Of a stretch of 64,000 nucleotides of DNA, positions 43,800 through 55,308 are shown in pieces. Each line of letters opens with the position of its first letter. The first letter of the stretch is position 1. The stretch covers positions 7,583,100 through 7,647,099 of the forward strand of contig NC_065554.1 in the NCBI RefSeq assembly GCF_022605725.1, in the 5' to 3' direction. This stretch comes from Anthonomus grandis grandis (taxonomy: Eukaryota; Arthropoda; Insecta; Coleoptera; Curculionidae). Below the pieces are notes generated by a model. The model searched no databases. It worked only from the letters and a program-made list of their open reading frames with translations, and was not told the origin of the DNA. A program made the position numbers and the translations under genes.

Positions 43800-46170
43800 T
43801 ATATAATGCTGACTTCTTTTTGTAGAATTGTTACAGTGGAGGAGGTACGATGATTCTTATTCGAGAGGATCTGGAATAGATGAATTATCTCATAGTTCAT
43901 GACTTTGACAATATGTTGGAGGAAAGTCAGTTTAAGTTCTCACTTTTGTACAATGCAAAAATTAATATTTACCTTTTATGTATCTACAGACCCTCTTGTG
44001 GCAGAGTTGAAGAATTTTTTAAAAGGTTGAATATTTTACTTTAGTTATTGCCTTTAAAATCAAAAATTATTATGGCTGGTTATTTTAATACAAACTACCT
44101 TGATAGGGACTCTGTACATCAAACTCTTTCTACAATATTTTTGTCTTTTTAATTTAAACATGCTAGTTAATGTTTCAAGCATTAGTTACACGGGCTTAAT
44201 TGATTACTTTTGCACGAATTTTACTGACCATCATTTCTGCATGATAAGAGTAGTGCCGTCTGCTTTATCGGATCATGAAGCCATAATTTCTGAAATTAAC
44301 TTAAAAACAAGGACTATGAGAAATAAAAGGAAAGGCATAATATATAGCAAAAACAATTTTATTAGATTTAGAAATAATTGTCTAAAGATAGATTGGGACC
44401 AGATTAAGACTTATCCAGATCCACTAAACGAATTTAATCTTACATTGATTGATCTGTTCAATACACATTTTCCACTACGGACGATAAGGGGAAGGAAAAA
44501 AAATGGGTAACGAATGGGGTCAAAATTTCTTTAAAAAATCTGAGATTTTTACATACTCTGAGAAAGTTATTTCCGTCCCAATTTGTAATAGATTTCTTCA
44601 ATAAGTATAAATAAATCTACTGTGAGGTTATAAAAAATACAAAACAAAATTTTTACTCCACCAAAATTAATAATGCAACATATAAATCGAAAGAGGTTTG
44701 GAATAGTACAGTAAATGATTTGAGAGGAACATCACAAGGCTAATGATTGCCAGACTTCTGTGGATTCTTACAGCTTTATTACTTTCTATTGTACAATAGC
44801 AGAAAAACTGGGAAAAAATATATGTTCAAATATTGACTCTATCTAGCTCATGTAGCTGTGCCTAACTCATTTTGCCTGCACCATACTGATGTAAATGAAA
44901 TTAAAAGTATATTGCAAACCATTAAAAATAAGAAATCAGCAGGTATTGATGGCATTTCAACAAAAAATTGTATTAATCTTTCCAACTCTATACTTAAAGA
45001 GCTTGCTGGCCTCATAAATACCTCCTTTGACAAGGGAATTTTTCCCAACAGCTTGAGTACAGCTGTAGTGAGACCTCTAGGTGGGAATTCTAATGATCCG
45101 TCTTGCTTCAAACCAATTTCCTTACTCCCAACACTCTCAAAAATAATGTTGGATGTCATCTTTCCTCAAAAAATATAAACTATTGAACAAAAACCAGTTT
45201 GGTTTTCAGAGCCAGAAGAATGCTACAGATGCTGTATTCAAGTTACTAGAGGAGCTTTATTTAGAACTGAATAGAGGTGAGATGGCTGTAGCAGTGTTCT
45301 GTGACTTTTCCAAGGCATTTGATTGTGTTGATTGCAGAATACTTTTTTTATATTTTAATTTTAAATTTTTTTATTTATTCTTTTTATTAATGGAGTTGTT
45401 CATTGTTCTGATTATTGTAATGTGTTATTTTTTGCTGATGATGTTAAGATTTTTAGAATTATAGACAGTAACTTGGCACATCATGAACTTTGTTCTGATC
45501 TTCACAAATTTGAATTATGGTGCAAGAGCAATAGAATGGTCCTAAATGCTAAAAAATGCAAATATATTCAATTTACCAGGAATTTTAGCCCACCATTTCA
45601 TCAGTACCATCTAATGAGTTCACTTATTGAGAAGGTATCAGAGATATGTGATCTTGAGGTGCTTTTTGATTGCAGACTAACTTTTTCAAAAAATATTGAA
45701 AACCTGTGTAATAAGGCTTACAAAATGTTGGGTTTTATTAAGAGGCATACTCATGATTTTCAGCAGTATTGATTCCATTAAACTTCTGTATTTTTCATTG
45801 GTTCGCAGTCAACTTGAGTCGAATTCTTGTATATGGTCACCTTATTATGATAAATATATAATGTGTCTAGAAAAAGTTCAACGTAAATTCATAAGATACA
45901 TTGCTTACAAGCTTAATATTCCTTGTATTAATATTAATTACAATGAAATATATAGATTGCTGAACATTGAAAAGTTGGAGACTTGACGTAAAAACTGCGA
46001 TATTATCACATACATACAAGATTCTTAACAATGTAATACAGTCTCCTAAGTTGTTGTGTCAGTGAAAACTGTGCAATAGGTAGAATGATGATTAACTCAA
46101 ATAGTGTCAGTATAGATTTGTTTCATTGTTCTCCGAGTTCACATCAACGAATTTTAAAATCTGCTTAAGT
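43800..46170 (+). pseudogene. LINE (CR1/Jockey-like) endonuclease and RT with internal deletion
   Basis: The endonuclease reads GGGTMILIREDLE, INIYLLCIYRPSCGR, KIIMAGYFNTNYLD and SALSDHEAIISEINL. After frameshifts and a linker, the RT reads NKKSAGIDGISTKN, FKPISLLPTLSKIM, then FLKKYKLLNKNQFGFQSQKN and AVFCDFSKAFDCVD. About 100 residues are missing, including GVPQGS. Then FADDVKIFRIIDSNLAHHEL, NAKKCKYIQFTRN, MLGFIKRHTHDF, LLYFSLVRSQLESNSCIWSP and RKFIRYIAYKLNIP. This family resembles the minus-strand copy at 10870-12260. A 3' UTR continues past 45986. Confidence 0.75.
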
Positions 46171-46439
46171 GCAATATAATTTTATATATTGACTTTGCTT
46201 AAAGTGTGTCATATTCTTTTCTATTGTAGTTACTCTGTTTTAAACCATTGTTGTCCTTATATTTTATTTAATTTTATTGATGTTACCTGTTATCTGTTAT
46301 TTATGCTAAATCTTCAATGATAGTACTAATACTTCAAGTGCTTTATTGCAATATAAAATCTTATTTTATTGAATATTTTATATACTATATTTATTTTGTA
46401 ATTTGATCAATTACCGAAATATATACTGAACACTGCTGC

Positions 46440-47340
46440 AAAAGCTGTCTTGCTATAGATTCAGAAGTTGTTATTTGACTTGGCTTGAGTCCTACCTGGC
46501 AAATAGGAGGCAGGTGGTTAGTATGGATTAGTGACATCAGCTCAAATCATTCAGTGTGGAGTTTCCGAAGGATCGGTGCTTGGCCCACTACTCTTTCTTA
46601 TATACATTAATAATCTTGCTTCCATCAGCATTAACGGATCTTTCACAATATTTGCTGATGACATCACAATACTTTGGCAGGGAACAGGCAACCCAGATCT
46701 GGAGCAGACAATAAGTAAAGATATTCAAACAGCAAAAAAATTGTGTGTTTCCAAGAACCTTACTTTTAATATAAGCAAAATCAATCTCATAACATTCAAG
46801 AGAGATACTAGATATGGAGAATCCATAAGTAAAACAGAGTGCTCTAAGTTTTTGGACATTTTTATTGATTCAAAACTGAAATTGTAAACACATATTTGCA
46901 TGTTGACAAGATTAGACTCCGCCTGCTATGCTATTACATTGATTCACTGTGAACTGTGTGAACTTGACAAAAGGACGACAAAAAATATTTATTTTGCCCT
47001 GGTGAAGTTTTAAACTACACTATGAAATTCAATTTTGGGGTTATACAAGCCTTCAGCTCCTACAATGCCCTTTTCTACCGGAGAGATAAAAGGATTTTAG
47101 GGATCACTGTCGCCCTCTATAGGGGAGAGGATTCTCATGTTGACTTGCATATTTATGTTGATGACAATCAAGTTGGTTCACAGGAAATACAAGGGACCTT
47201 ATGATCATAGTCATAATGCTTATAGGACCAGGTTTAATAGTCAGAATTTGGGTCTGTGCATTCCAACATCATCTCTTACAAAATACTCTATAATATATGA
47301 GAGCAAAAAAATATGTAGATAATTGCTTGCCTCTTAATTC
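46440..47340 (+). pseudogene. LINE reverse transcriptase fragment
   Basis: The frame reads WLESYLANRRQVVSMD, a stop, then IIQCGVSEGSVLGPLLFLIY, INNLASISINGSFTIFADDI (catalytic FADD), TILWQGTGNP and KNLTFNISKINLITFKRD. The thumb is frameshifted (YGESISKTECSKFLDIFIDS, then HCELCELDKRTTKNIYFALV). The end matches the C-terminal tail (HSHNAYRTRFNSQNLGLCIP). GVSEGS replaces the usual GVPQGS. It differs from the LINE just upstream and is truncated at its 5' side. Confidence 0.7.
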
Positions 47341-47866
47341 CAAAAGTATAGAGAACAATAGGCAATTTATATGTAGTGTCAACATTTTTTTATTGATCCA
47401 AAGCATACTATTATTTAGATGAATTTTATACCGATAATTATGTTTTATAGTTAAGACTTGCACTAATGTACTTAATATTTTTAATTTCTGTTAAGTTTAG
47501 AGTTATTGCCTTTTTATCTGGCTTTATTTAGTTTTTGAGCACTTTTAGTGTTGTGTAATGTATATGTATCTGTGATGAGTATTTTAATATCCACAATGTT
47601 GCAAGTTATTAAAAATAATTTACATTTTAGAAGTTTGTAACCTACCTGTTTGTAACAATGTATTTGTTTTTTGTATTGTACCTGACTTATTTATCGGAAT
47701 TTTTGCATTTTTGAACGCATTATTGTTACAAACGTTGCTATACTCCTAATTTAGCAAATACCTATCATTTAAACCTAATCTTTGTCAACATATTCATCCT
47801 TTATTTGATAATATTTTTTTAATTTTTATATTTTTTGGTAACTTTTAATTTAAATTACGTCAAAAT
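47341..47866. other. LINE 3' UTR or unassigned AT-rich DNA
   Basis: No frame of note. It lies between the C-terminal tail of the LINE RT and a mariner-like gene, so part is probably the LINE 3' UTR. Confidence 0.3.
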
Positions 47867-48860
47867 ATGGAGTTTACTTTTATTTAGTATGCAGATATGC
47901 ATCTTATGTATGGTCTGGCGTCTTGCAATACATTGGAAGCAAAAAGATTGTATGAAGAAAGATTTCCCAATCGCATTATCCCGGATCAGAAAACATTTCA
48001 ACGTATTGATCAACGTCTAAGGAAACTGGTAGGTTTCTGTTTTCCACTTAATGAGCTAATATTATTAAATTTCCTTAATGCAATTTTAGGATGTTTTGAA
48101 AAAAAAAAGAATAATGGTGGTCGGAGGAGAACAGCACATACAGTGCAATTGGAAGAAAAAAAAAGACACTCCTACAACGAGTACTCGAGAATTAGCCGCT
48201 CAGCTTCATTCGTCCAAAAAAATTGTACATATGGTACTTCAAGAACAACTGTTGTACCCATATCACTTACAAAAAGTGCATGAACTACTGCCCAGAGATT
48301 TTGCTCCTAGAATACACTTCGCAAACTGGCTGTTAGATCAGCAGCGAAATAACCCTAACTTTATCAGCACGATTCTTTTTAGGGATGAAGCAGAGTTTAC
48401 CAAAAATTGAATTGAAAACTTACATAACTTACATGTATGGGCTGATGAAAATCCCCGTGATACTATTATTTCTCATCAAGATCAATTCCAATCAATAAAT
48501 ATCTGGGCAGGAATTATTGGCAATTTTTTGATTGGGCCATTTGAACTGCCACCACGTTTAAACTTTTTGGAGTTCCTCCAGAACAATCTTCCAGATTTAT
48601 TAGAAGATTTGCCCCTTGCAACCCGCCGAGATATGTATTTTATGCATGATGGAGTCCCACCCCATATTAGCCTTGCTGTAAGACACTACTTAAATAATAC
48701 TTTTGAAAACCGTTGGATAGGTAGAGGAGGACCTGTTGCTTGGCCTCCTCGGTCTCCCGATCTAACGCCATTAGATTTTTATCTATAAGGTCACCTCAAA
48801 ACCTTGGTGTATTCCACCCCAGTCGATACTCGGAAAGAACTGCTCCAAAGAATTACATTT
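47867..48860 (+). pseudogene. mariner-like transposase with a 61-nt intron
   Basis: It starts MEFTFI, a stop, then YADMHLMYGLASCNTLEAKR and RIIPDQKTFQRIDQRL. A GT-AG stretch 48029-48089 (ACTG|GTAGGT to TTTTAG) separates this from GCFEKKKNNGGRRRTAHTVQ. The frame there needs one base missing from exon 1. Next comes STRELAAQLHSSKKIVHMVL, LFRDEAEFTKN, INIWAGIIGNFLIGPFELPP, MYFMHDGVPPHISLAVRHYL, WIGRGGPVAWPPRSPDLTPL. The first catalytic box reads FRDE where relatives have FTDE. There are 36 residues between the last two Asp. The C-terminus is cut off at about 48860. Confidence 0.7.
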
Positions 48861-49240
48861 CATCATAGGTTTTTTTTTTAGGTCACCACTGTATTTTTAG
48901 GAACATGTATTATTTTAAATTAAATGACTTACATCGAAATTAAAAATATACGCATTAAAGTGTACAACCTGGTCCGCCCCTGGTAAAGTAAACAAGGTAA
49001 ATGTATTTTAAGGATGTCATTTTAAGAGGTCCCTAATAGTGTTCACCTAAAATTTTTATTAAATTCTACCGGGTAGTTTAAAAGTAATTTATGAAAAACC
49101 AATTTCCAGCCGCGTCCTTTAGGAGGCTGTATCTTCGTAAAGAAGGCCTGTAGCATTTTTTTTTTATAGGAACGTTCGGTATTATTTTTCGATGTTCTAC
49201 CTGAATCCGAGAGATTTCCCACATGAACCGGGACACCTTG
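48861..49240. other. No gene; ends in a mariner-type terminus
   Basis: AT-rich, non-coding. Just before the fold-back element, AACCGGGACACCTTGTAT (49227-49244) looks like an inverted mariner terminus. It may be the right end of the element holding the preceding transposase. No left partner was found. Confidence 0.35.
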
Positions 49241-49244
49241 TATA

Positions 49245-50673
49245 CCGGGTGACACAGGAAAAAGGAAACACTTAATAACTTTTTTACTTTTCAAGATAAA
49301 CAAATGAAATTTGGTATATCCATAGATTAGTCATAAGAGTATCTTTTGACATAGGTATTCTGTTATTTTTTGTTATTTCCGGTTTAACAGGAAGTGACAT
49401 TAACTTTTTTATTTTAAATGGGACAATTGGTAGTCATCATTATGTATTTTGATAAAAAATAATATTCTGAGAATAATGATACCGCATTTGCCACTTTTTG
49501 TTTTATGCTCATAGAAAAAATTATTTTTTTAAATTTTAGAATAAGGTTTCATAAATGCATTAAAAATTTTAATTTTTAATCGCAAGTAATCACGGAAAAA
49601 CAATAATTTACATTGTCTTTTATTACTTAAATAAATACAGTTAGCAAACATTTCAAATATTAGTAAACATTGAAATTTTTTCAAAAACTACGGCAAATTT
49701 ATTTCAATAACAAGTAATAATTCAACTTGACAAGATGTTATGTATTACGTGAATTGAAAAATTACTCAAGAACACGTCAAAATGCAGCCTCCTTGCCAAG
49801 AAACCAAAGCCTTCTACTTTATTTTTATTAATTAAAAATAAAAATAAAGTAATCTTTATTGTATGCAACAAATAAATTACATCTATTCTATATACCTACA
49901 TAGAAAGTACCGCTAGGCGTGTTTTAATAACCACCACAATAAATAATAAAAGGACATAGTACAATTTTATTAAAAATAAAAATTTGAACAAAAATGATTC
50001 AGAGAACCACACCAGAATCAAAGTTACACCCGTATTAAAATATCAGCAATGTCTCCAAAAATTTTTTAATTTAGACTATTAAACGCGTTTATTTATATGA
50101 CTAAATTTTTGTCTTCTTATGGGCTTATTTGTCCACCGATTTAAAAAATAGTCATACCAAATTATTGGGAAAAAAAACCTTATTTCAAAAGTATTTGATC
50201 CCAATAATGTGCTATTTAAAAAATAACGTAAATGCCAAAATTAATGGTTTGGACATTTTAAATAGACGTGTGAAAGTTTTAAATCATAAAATGTAACAAA
50301 AACTATTTTTCCGTGATTACTTGATTAAAAATTGAAACTTTTAACGCATTCATGGCATCCTATTTTAAAATTTAGAAGAAATATTTTTTCTACGAGTATA
50401 AAACAAAAAGTAGCAAATGCAGTAACATTGTTTTCAGAATATGATTTTTTATTGAAATACGTAATAATATACCCTTAATAAGTGTCCCATTTAAAATAAG
50501 AAAGTTAGTGTGACTTCTGTTAGTTGACTGTTAAACTGGAAGTGACAAAAAACAACTGAATATGTCAAAAGATGCTCTTATAATAATTCTATTGATATAC
50601 CAAATTTCATTTATTTATCTTAAAAAGTAAAAAAGTTATTACCTAAGTATTCCCTGTTTTCTGCGTCAACCGG
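49245..50673. mobile_element. Fold-back element with about 365-bp inverted arms
   Basis: CCGGGTGACACAGGAAAAAG begins the left arm and the right arm ends with its complement. TA flanks both sides (49243-49244 and 50674-50675). Recognisable pairing extends inward to about 49605 and 50305, with shared blocks such as GTAATCACGGAAAAA and ATTTTAAATGGGACA. The unpaired centre is about 700 bases with no recognisable frame. The termini match the 175-bp MITE at 24477-24651, so both belong to one mariner-type family. Confidence 0.85.
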
Positions 50674-50679
50674 TATATA

Positions 50680-51103
50680 CTTTTTTCCTAAACTTGGAAA
50701 AATGAGAGTTTTAGCTCTGTATACAATAAAGCATTTTTTTATTGATTTGTTTGACTTGAGGGGTGAAAAATTCCTACAGGAACTTTTCAAAAATTGATCA
50801 ACTCTTTGCCTAGATACTGACGGGTATTCTAGAAAATACTAAAAAGTCTTAATCATAATGTTTATATTATTGTTTTTTTATAAAATAGTAGACGTTTCCA
50901 TTCTTATTTCCAACTGTTATATGAAAATTAGCTATAATTTAAAATTATTAATATGAATAATCATTATTTTATATGAAAACTTTAATAAATATTATTAGAA
51001 ATATTATTCTACTATGTATACTTATATGCTGCAATAAATATTAGAAAGAAATATACTTGTCAAAATAAAAAGTTTCCATACATTCTTCCACCACTATATG
51101 TAT
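50680..51103. other. No gene seen
   Basis: AT-rich sequence between the fold-back element and the 3' tail of a minus-strand LINE. Confidence 0.3.
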
Positions 51104-53170
51104 ATAATAATAATAAGCATTTATTTCCAACAGGCAACTTGCCCAATAACAGGAAACAGTTGCAAAACAATGAAAAATATAGTTAAAAAAAAACACAAAA
51201 CAAACCTAAAAGAATGAAAAGAAAAAAAGTAAAGTCACAATCTCAAAAGTAATCCAAAAAATTAGAACAAATAACTATTAATATGATATAAAAACCCAGT
51301 TATAAAAGTTTAACAAGATAATCACATATTCAACAAAATTAAATTAAATTAACTGCAATATACCTACTACTATAACTTAAACACATGGGTCTTAATCCCA
51401 AGAGTAATGATCCACCAAGATATCAAAAATCACATGAACCGGAGAGAAATTTATATCGCATATTGTATATAGTGGCAGTATTGTATATAGTGGATTTCAA
51501 CAGGATGTTAGTATGAGGCCTTGGCAGAAAAAATGTTAGGGGATGTCTATCATTAAGCCTAGACACTATGAAACGTACACCAGAAAGAAGTACAGGACTA
51601 TCAATTAATCCATTCAGTAAACCATGCAAGAATTTTACAGAGAATCATTCTTCTGAGATGTAATGGATGTAGATTGAAGCGTTCCAATAGTTGCCAATGA
51701 TCAAACCCTCTAACTGGATATATGCCATCCTGCCTGAAGGCCAAAAACTTAGCAAATCTATGGTGAACAGATTCATGGAGACCAACATGATTCTGATAGA
51801 GCGGGTTCCATATAATGCAGCCAAACTCCAGTTTTGATCTTACAAAGCAACAGAAAAGCAGTCTTAGTGTAGATTCTAAAGTAAAACTCTGAGAACCTCT
51901 AATTATGAACCCAAGCCTTCTCAAGGCTGACTTGGCTATGTTGTTGAAGTGTGGAACGAATGTAAATTCAGAGTCAAAGGTGATACAAAGATCAGTAATT
52001 TGCTCTAATCTATTCAAAATAGTATCATTAATAAAGTAATCAAAATTTAAGGGTGTTTTTGATCTAGAGTAACTGACCACACTACATTTAGCCGCATTCA
52101 AGCCTAACTTGTTAACAGCGCACCATACCTCCAATGTATTTAGACAGTTCTAAAGAAAAACACAATCCTCCATACCATATACATTTAAATATAGGTTCAA
52201 ATCATCGGCAAAAGCCAGCCTATGACAAGTTAGTGACTCAATCAAGTCATTTATAAAGAAACTAAACAGGAGTGGACCCAGGTTCGAGCCCTGTGGTTAA
52301 AAGCCCTTACGTTAAAAAGCTTCAATTTAAAGCCCTCATATTCAACATATTGAGATCTACCAGTCAAGTAGAAATGAAATAAAATAAATAATCTCCCTGA
52401 AAAACCATACTGAGTTAATTTATGCAGCAAAATATAGTGATCTATCCGATCAAAGGCTTTTTGGAAGTCGGTATAAGTATAAATAACATCGACTTGGGTA
52501 TTAACATCAAGTGATTCACAGATGTGGCTAGACAGACAGGATAAGTTAGTAACACAAGATCGTCCGCTAAAAAATCCATGCTGGTCTACAGAGATGAGTT
52601 CTTTTGCGTGACTAAATAGTGACCAATTCAGGATAATTTCGAAACTTTTTGAGAAGTTGCAGAGTAATGAGATTGACCTGTAGTTCACGATTTGATCAGA
52701 GTCCCCAGCTTTTAAAATAGGAATTATTTTAGCAGTCTTCCAAATTTCAGGAATCTCTTCTGTTGACAGTATTAAGTTGAAAATGTAGGTCAGCGGATCA
52801 GCCAGGACATCAATGCAATCTTTAACCAAGAAGCTACGCACAGCATCTACACCAGATGTTAACTTATTTTTGAGTTTTTTACTAGCCAAAATAATCTGAG
52901 AACCATCAAAGTTGGAAATGTCAAAGTGGGGCACATTATCAGATGTCGACCAATGGTTAATGAAATTTTATTGTATAAATGCTGCACCAAAGAACAGTGC
53001 AAAAGCATTAACTATTTCTTGTGGGTCTTTAATTACCACGTAATCGAGTAGCCTCATCATACCAGGAATCCTGGTGCCAGCCTTCTTAGAACCAATAAAA
53101 TTCCAAAAGCTAAATGGGCCCAAAGAAATATTCCTTTCGGTGTTTGATATACAACTTATATTCATTGTGT
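51104..53170 (-). pseudogene. LINE (CR1/Jockey-like) RT with 3' end
   Basis: Reading downward: linker GPFSFWNFIGSKKAG, then VVIKDPQEIVNAFALFFGAA. RT blocks follow: KLTSGVDAVRSFLVKDCI, WKTAKIIPILKAGDSDQIVN, YRSISLLCNFSKSFE, ELISVDQHGFFSGRSCVTNL, YTDFQKAFDRIDHYILLHKL. After a frameshift come PQGSNLGPLLFSFFINDLIE and RLAFADDLNLYLNVYG (catalytic FADD), then LNAAKCSVVSYSRSKTPLNF, LRRLGFIIRGSQSFTLESTL and RSKLEFGCIIWNPLYQNHVG. A tail frame runs to about 51420. A TAATAATAAT block at 51105-51115 marks the 3' end. It is one of the better-preserved RTs here, with two main breaks. Confidence 0.75.
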
Positions 53171-53289
53171 ATTTGTAGTTTGATAAGGCATCTAAGAGAA
53201 TGGAATTTATTTTGAAAGAATGGAGAATTGTACATTTTAAAGTCCTTAAAAGCCTTTTCTTTCCTATTAAGGAAACTTTTCTTTCCTTT

Positions 53290-53797
53290 TAAGGGTGGCG
53301 GCTTTTAGATGTGGTTACAGGAGACAGGAGTATTACTATCAGTGGGTCAGGGATAACCTGAACTTACCAACATTAGAGTCACAAAGAACATTACTCGACT
53401 TATGTTTTATGCATAAGGTTTTAAATGCTACTTTAGATTGTCCCGAGTTATTGTCTCTTTTTAAACTTAGGGTGCCTTCCAGATTGAATAGACAATCAGA
53501 AATATTTTCAGTCCCATTCCACCATACCAATTATGGCATTAATGAGCCAATTACACGAATGGCTCGAAGTGCTAATGGTCTGTCAGGACAGATAAACTTT
53601 TTTGACTCTAGGATAACATCTTTTAAGGGGCAGTTAAAGAATATTATTTCATAGGGGCTTTAAATAATTAACTCATCTACACCTTTCACTGATTTATAGA
53701 TAGTTTTGTATCTGAAAATATATGTTTGTATGGTATGTAATACTTTTGTAAATGGATTCCGTTAATAAATAAATAAATAAAAATAAATAAATAAATG
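53290..53797 (+). pseudogene. 5'-truncated LINE 3' end with AATA-repeat tail
   Basis: A clean 119-codon frame (53295-53654) reads YRRQEYYYQWVRDNLNLPTL, ESQRTLLDLCFMHKVLNATL, then DCPELLSLFKLRVPSRLNRQ and ends with FKGQLKNIIS. This is the extreme C-terminus of a CR1/Jockey-like ORF2. A UTR and a TAAATAAA-type repeat tail (53762-53797) follow. The lack of lesions suggests a recent insertion, typical of 5'-truncated LINE copies. Confidence 0.65.
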
Positions 53798-53804
53798 TTC
53801 TTAA

Positions 53805-53920
53805 TCAATTCTCGAGAATAATAATTTGGAAATCTTCTTTTACATTGCTGCTTAAGAGGAATGTGTGCGGCAAATATGCCATTCAATATATCATAATATA
53901 GGGCTCCACATATCTGCATA
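53805..53920 (-). pseudogene. LINE pre-RT scrap
   Basis: The minus strand reads YDILNGIFAAHIPLKQQCKR, then RFPNYYSRELIKN. This resembles the stretch between endonuclease and RT in CR1/Jockey-like LINEs. The preceding 5'-truncated LINE, in the opposite orientation, directly abuts it and may have inserted into it. Confidence 0.45.
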
Positions 53921-53964
53921 TAATAACAACTCACTTTAATAAATAAAATCTAAAGTATTTACCA

Positions 53965-54387
53965 TTAATCACAATAGGGTTTTACCTTTACTAAAGCATT
54001 TAAGCCAAGTCTTAAAAATTTGGAGGTCTTAACAGGCAAAGCTGCTGGGGCAAACACCTTAATATCAAGAGTCGCCTTACATTTCCTATGGTCAAAAAGC
54101 ATTTCCTGATTGATTTCATTAGTGTCATAGGTCCAGCACTGGTACTGTTTTCTGTACCTTACCTTGGAGCCAAAATTTGATAATTTGTGAACCCAAACAG
54201 TTTTGGTTTTATGTGAAAATTCTTCCACCCACTGATCACACTGTTTTTCATAATCTTCATTTTTTATGAGCAACTGGGTCCTGAATTTAATCTCATATTG
54301 TTTATTGTTCCTCCATTTATTATCTATAAATTCATATTTCCTGTTTATGTTTTGTAGGATGGTGTTGAAATATTCCTCACTACCCAT
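53965..54387 (-). CDS. N-terminal exon of a MULE-type protein (FLYWCH/FAR1-like domain)
   Basis: An uninterrupted 140-codon frame starts at ATG 54387 in a good context (CCACAAATGG). It reads MGSEEYFNTILQNINRKYEF, then WVEEFSHKTKTVWVHKLSNF, RYRKQYQCWTYDTN, and HRKCKATLDIKVFAPAAL. The order of conserved aromatic residues, YRK and KCKATL matches the zinc-chelating N-terminal domain of insect Mutator-like proteins. A donor may lie at LVK|GTAAAA near 53986. No further exon of this protein was found, and LINE scraps follow. It could be an orphan exon or a truncated gene. Confidence 0.45.
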   Translation of the reverse strand: MGSEEYFNTILQNINRKYEFIDNKWRNNKQYEIKFRTQLLIKNEDYEKQCDQWVEEFSHKTKTVWVHKLSNFGSKVRYRKQYQCWTYDTNEINQEMLFDHRKCKATLDIKVFAPAALPVKTSKFLRLGLNALVKVKPYCD

Positions 54388-54810
54388 TTGTGGTAAGATT
54401 GTTTTGACCTTTATAGTTAGAAGAACATAACACCGGGTTTGTTTGTGTTAACTATTGAAAATAAACAAACAATTTTGTAAACATTGTGCTTATGCTCCTA
54501 CAACAGTGAACAGAGTGACATTGTTTATGTGGAGTCGAGAACGCAGCATATGTCGGTTGCCAGCGACCGGTGTTGCCAGTTTGTTACATTTGTAATAAAT
54601 CTGTTACATTTCAGCTTAATTAGTTACATTGTTACATTACCCTCTAAATCTATTACATTTTACTATTTTTAAAGCTAAGCACATAAAATTCTTTAATTTT
54701 TCGCCTAAACATTTAAAAAGTTTGATAAAAAAATCGAATACCCATTTTTGAAAGTGTAAAGTCTGTAAAGTATAAAAACTTATATGGAATCCCTCAGCCT
54801 ACAGGGCAAC
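54388..54810. other. Intergenic region between two MULE-type genes
   Basis: This divergent region lies between the minus-strand exon and the plus-strand element. It contains several GTTACATT repeats near 54580-54655 (six or so in 75 bases). No promoter element is certain. Confidence 0.35.
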
Positions 54811-55308
54811 AGCATACGTTAAAATACAAATATGCCCAGCCAATCAGAGAAATTGAGAGTGGAGCAGCACTGATGATCCTTTCGTGAAAGTTCGTACGTC
54901 GAATTTCGTTGCCGATTAGCTACGGAAATTGAAAATCAAGGCATTGGTTTTGTTTAACTCATAGAGAAATAAATATTAAATTTTAATTATACTTTTAATT
55001 ACTCTATGGTTTAACTTAACCTATATTGCAGATTTTATTTGCTTTGCTTGCTTCCTAATAATTGATTTAATTATCAACAATTATATCAACTTTGCGACTA
55101 TTTGAGTGAAAATTCATAGTATATAGTGTTGAGTGTTTACTCCATTATCTATACAATCCATATCTGTGCTGGTTTTGGGCTCAAAAACAAACAATTTAGT
55201 GTTTGAGTTTCATTACCTTTCAATAAACTTGCCAGTGTTTCTTAGTGCATAATTTCCTTCCACTTAAACCAATATTTGCACTTATTTGTTGCTGTCTGTT
55301 AGACAAAT

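Noticed and set aside
44848..45159. 103-codon minus-strand frame
   Set aside because: It is antisense to the RT N-terminal block of the LINE 43800-46170.
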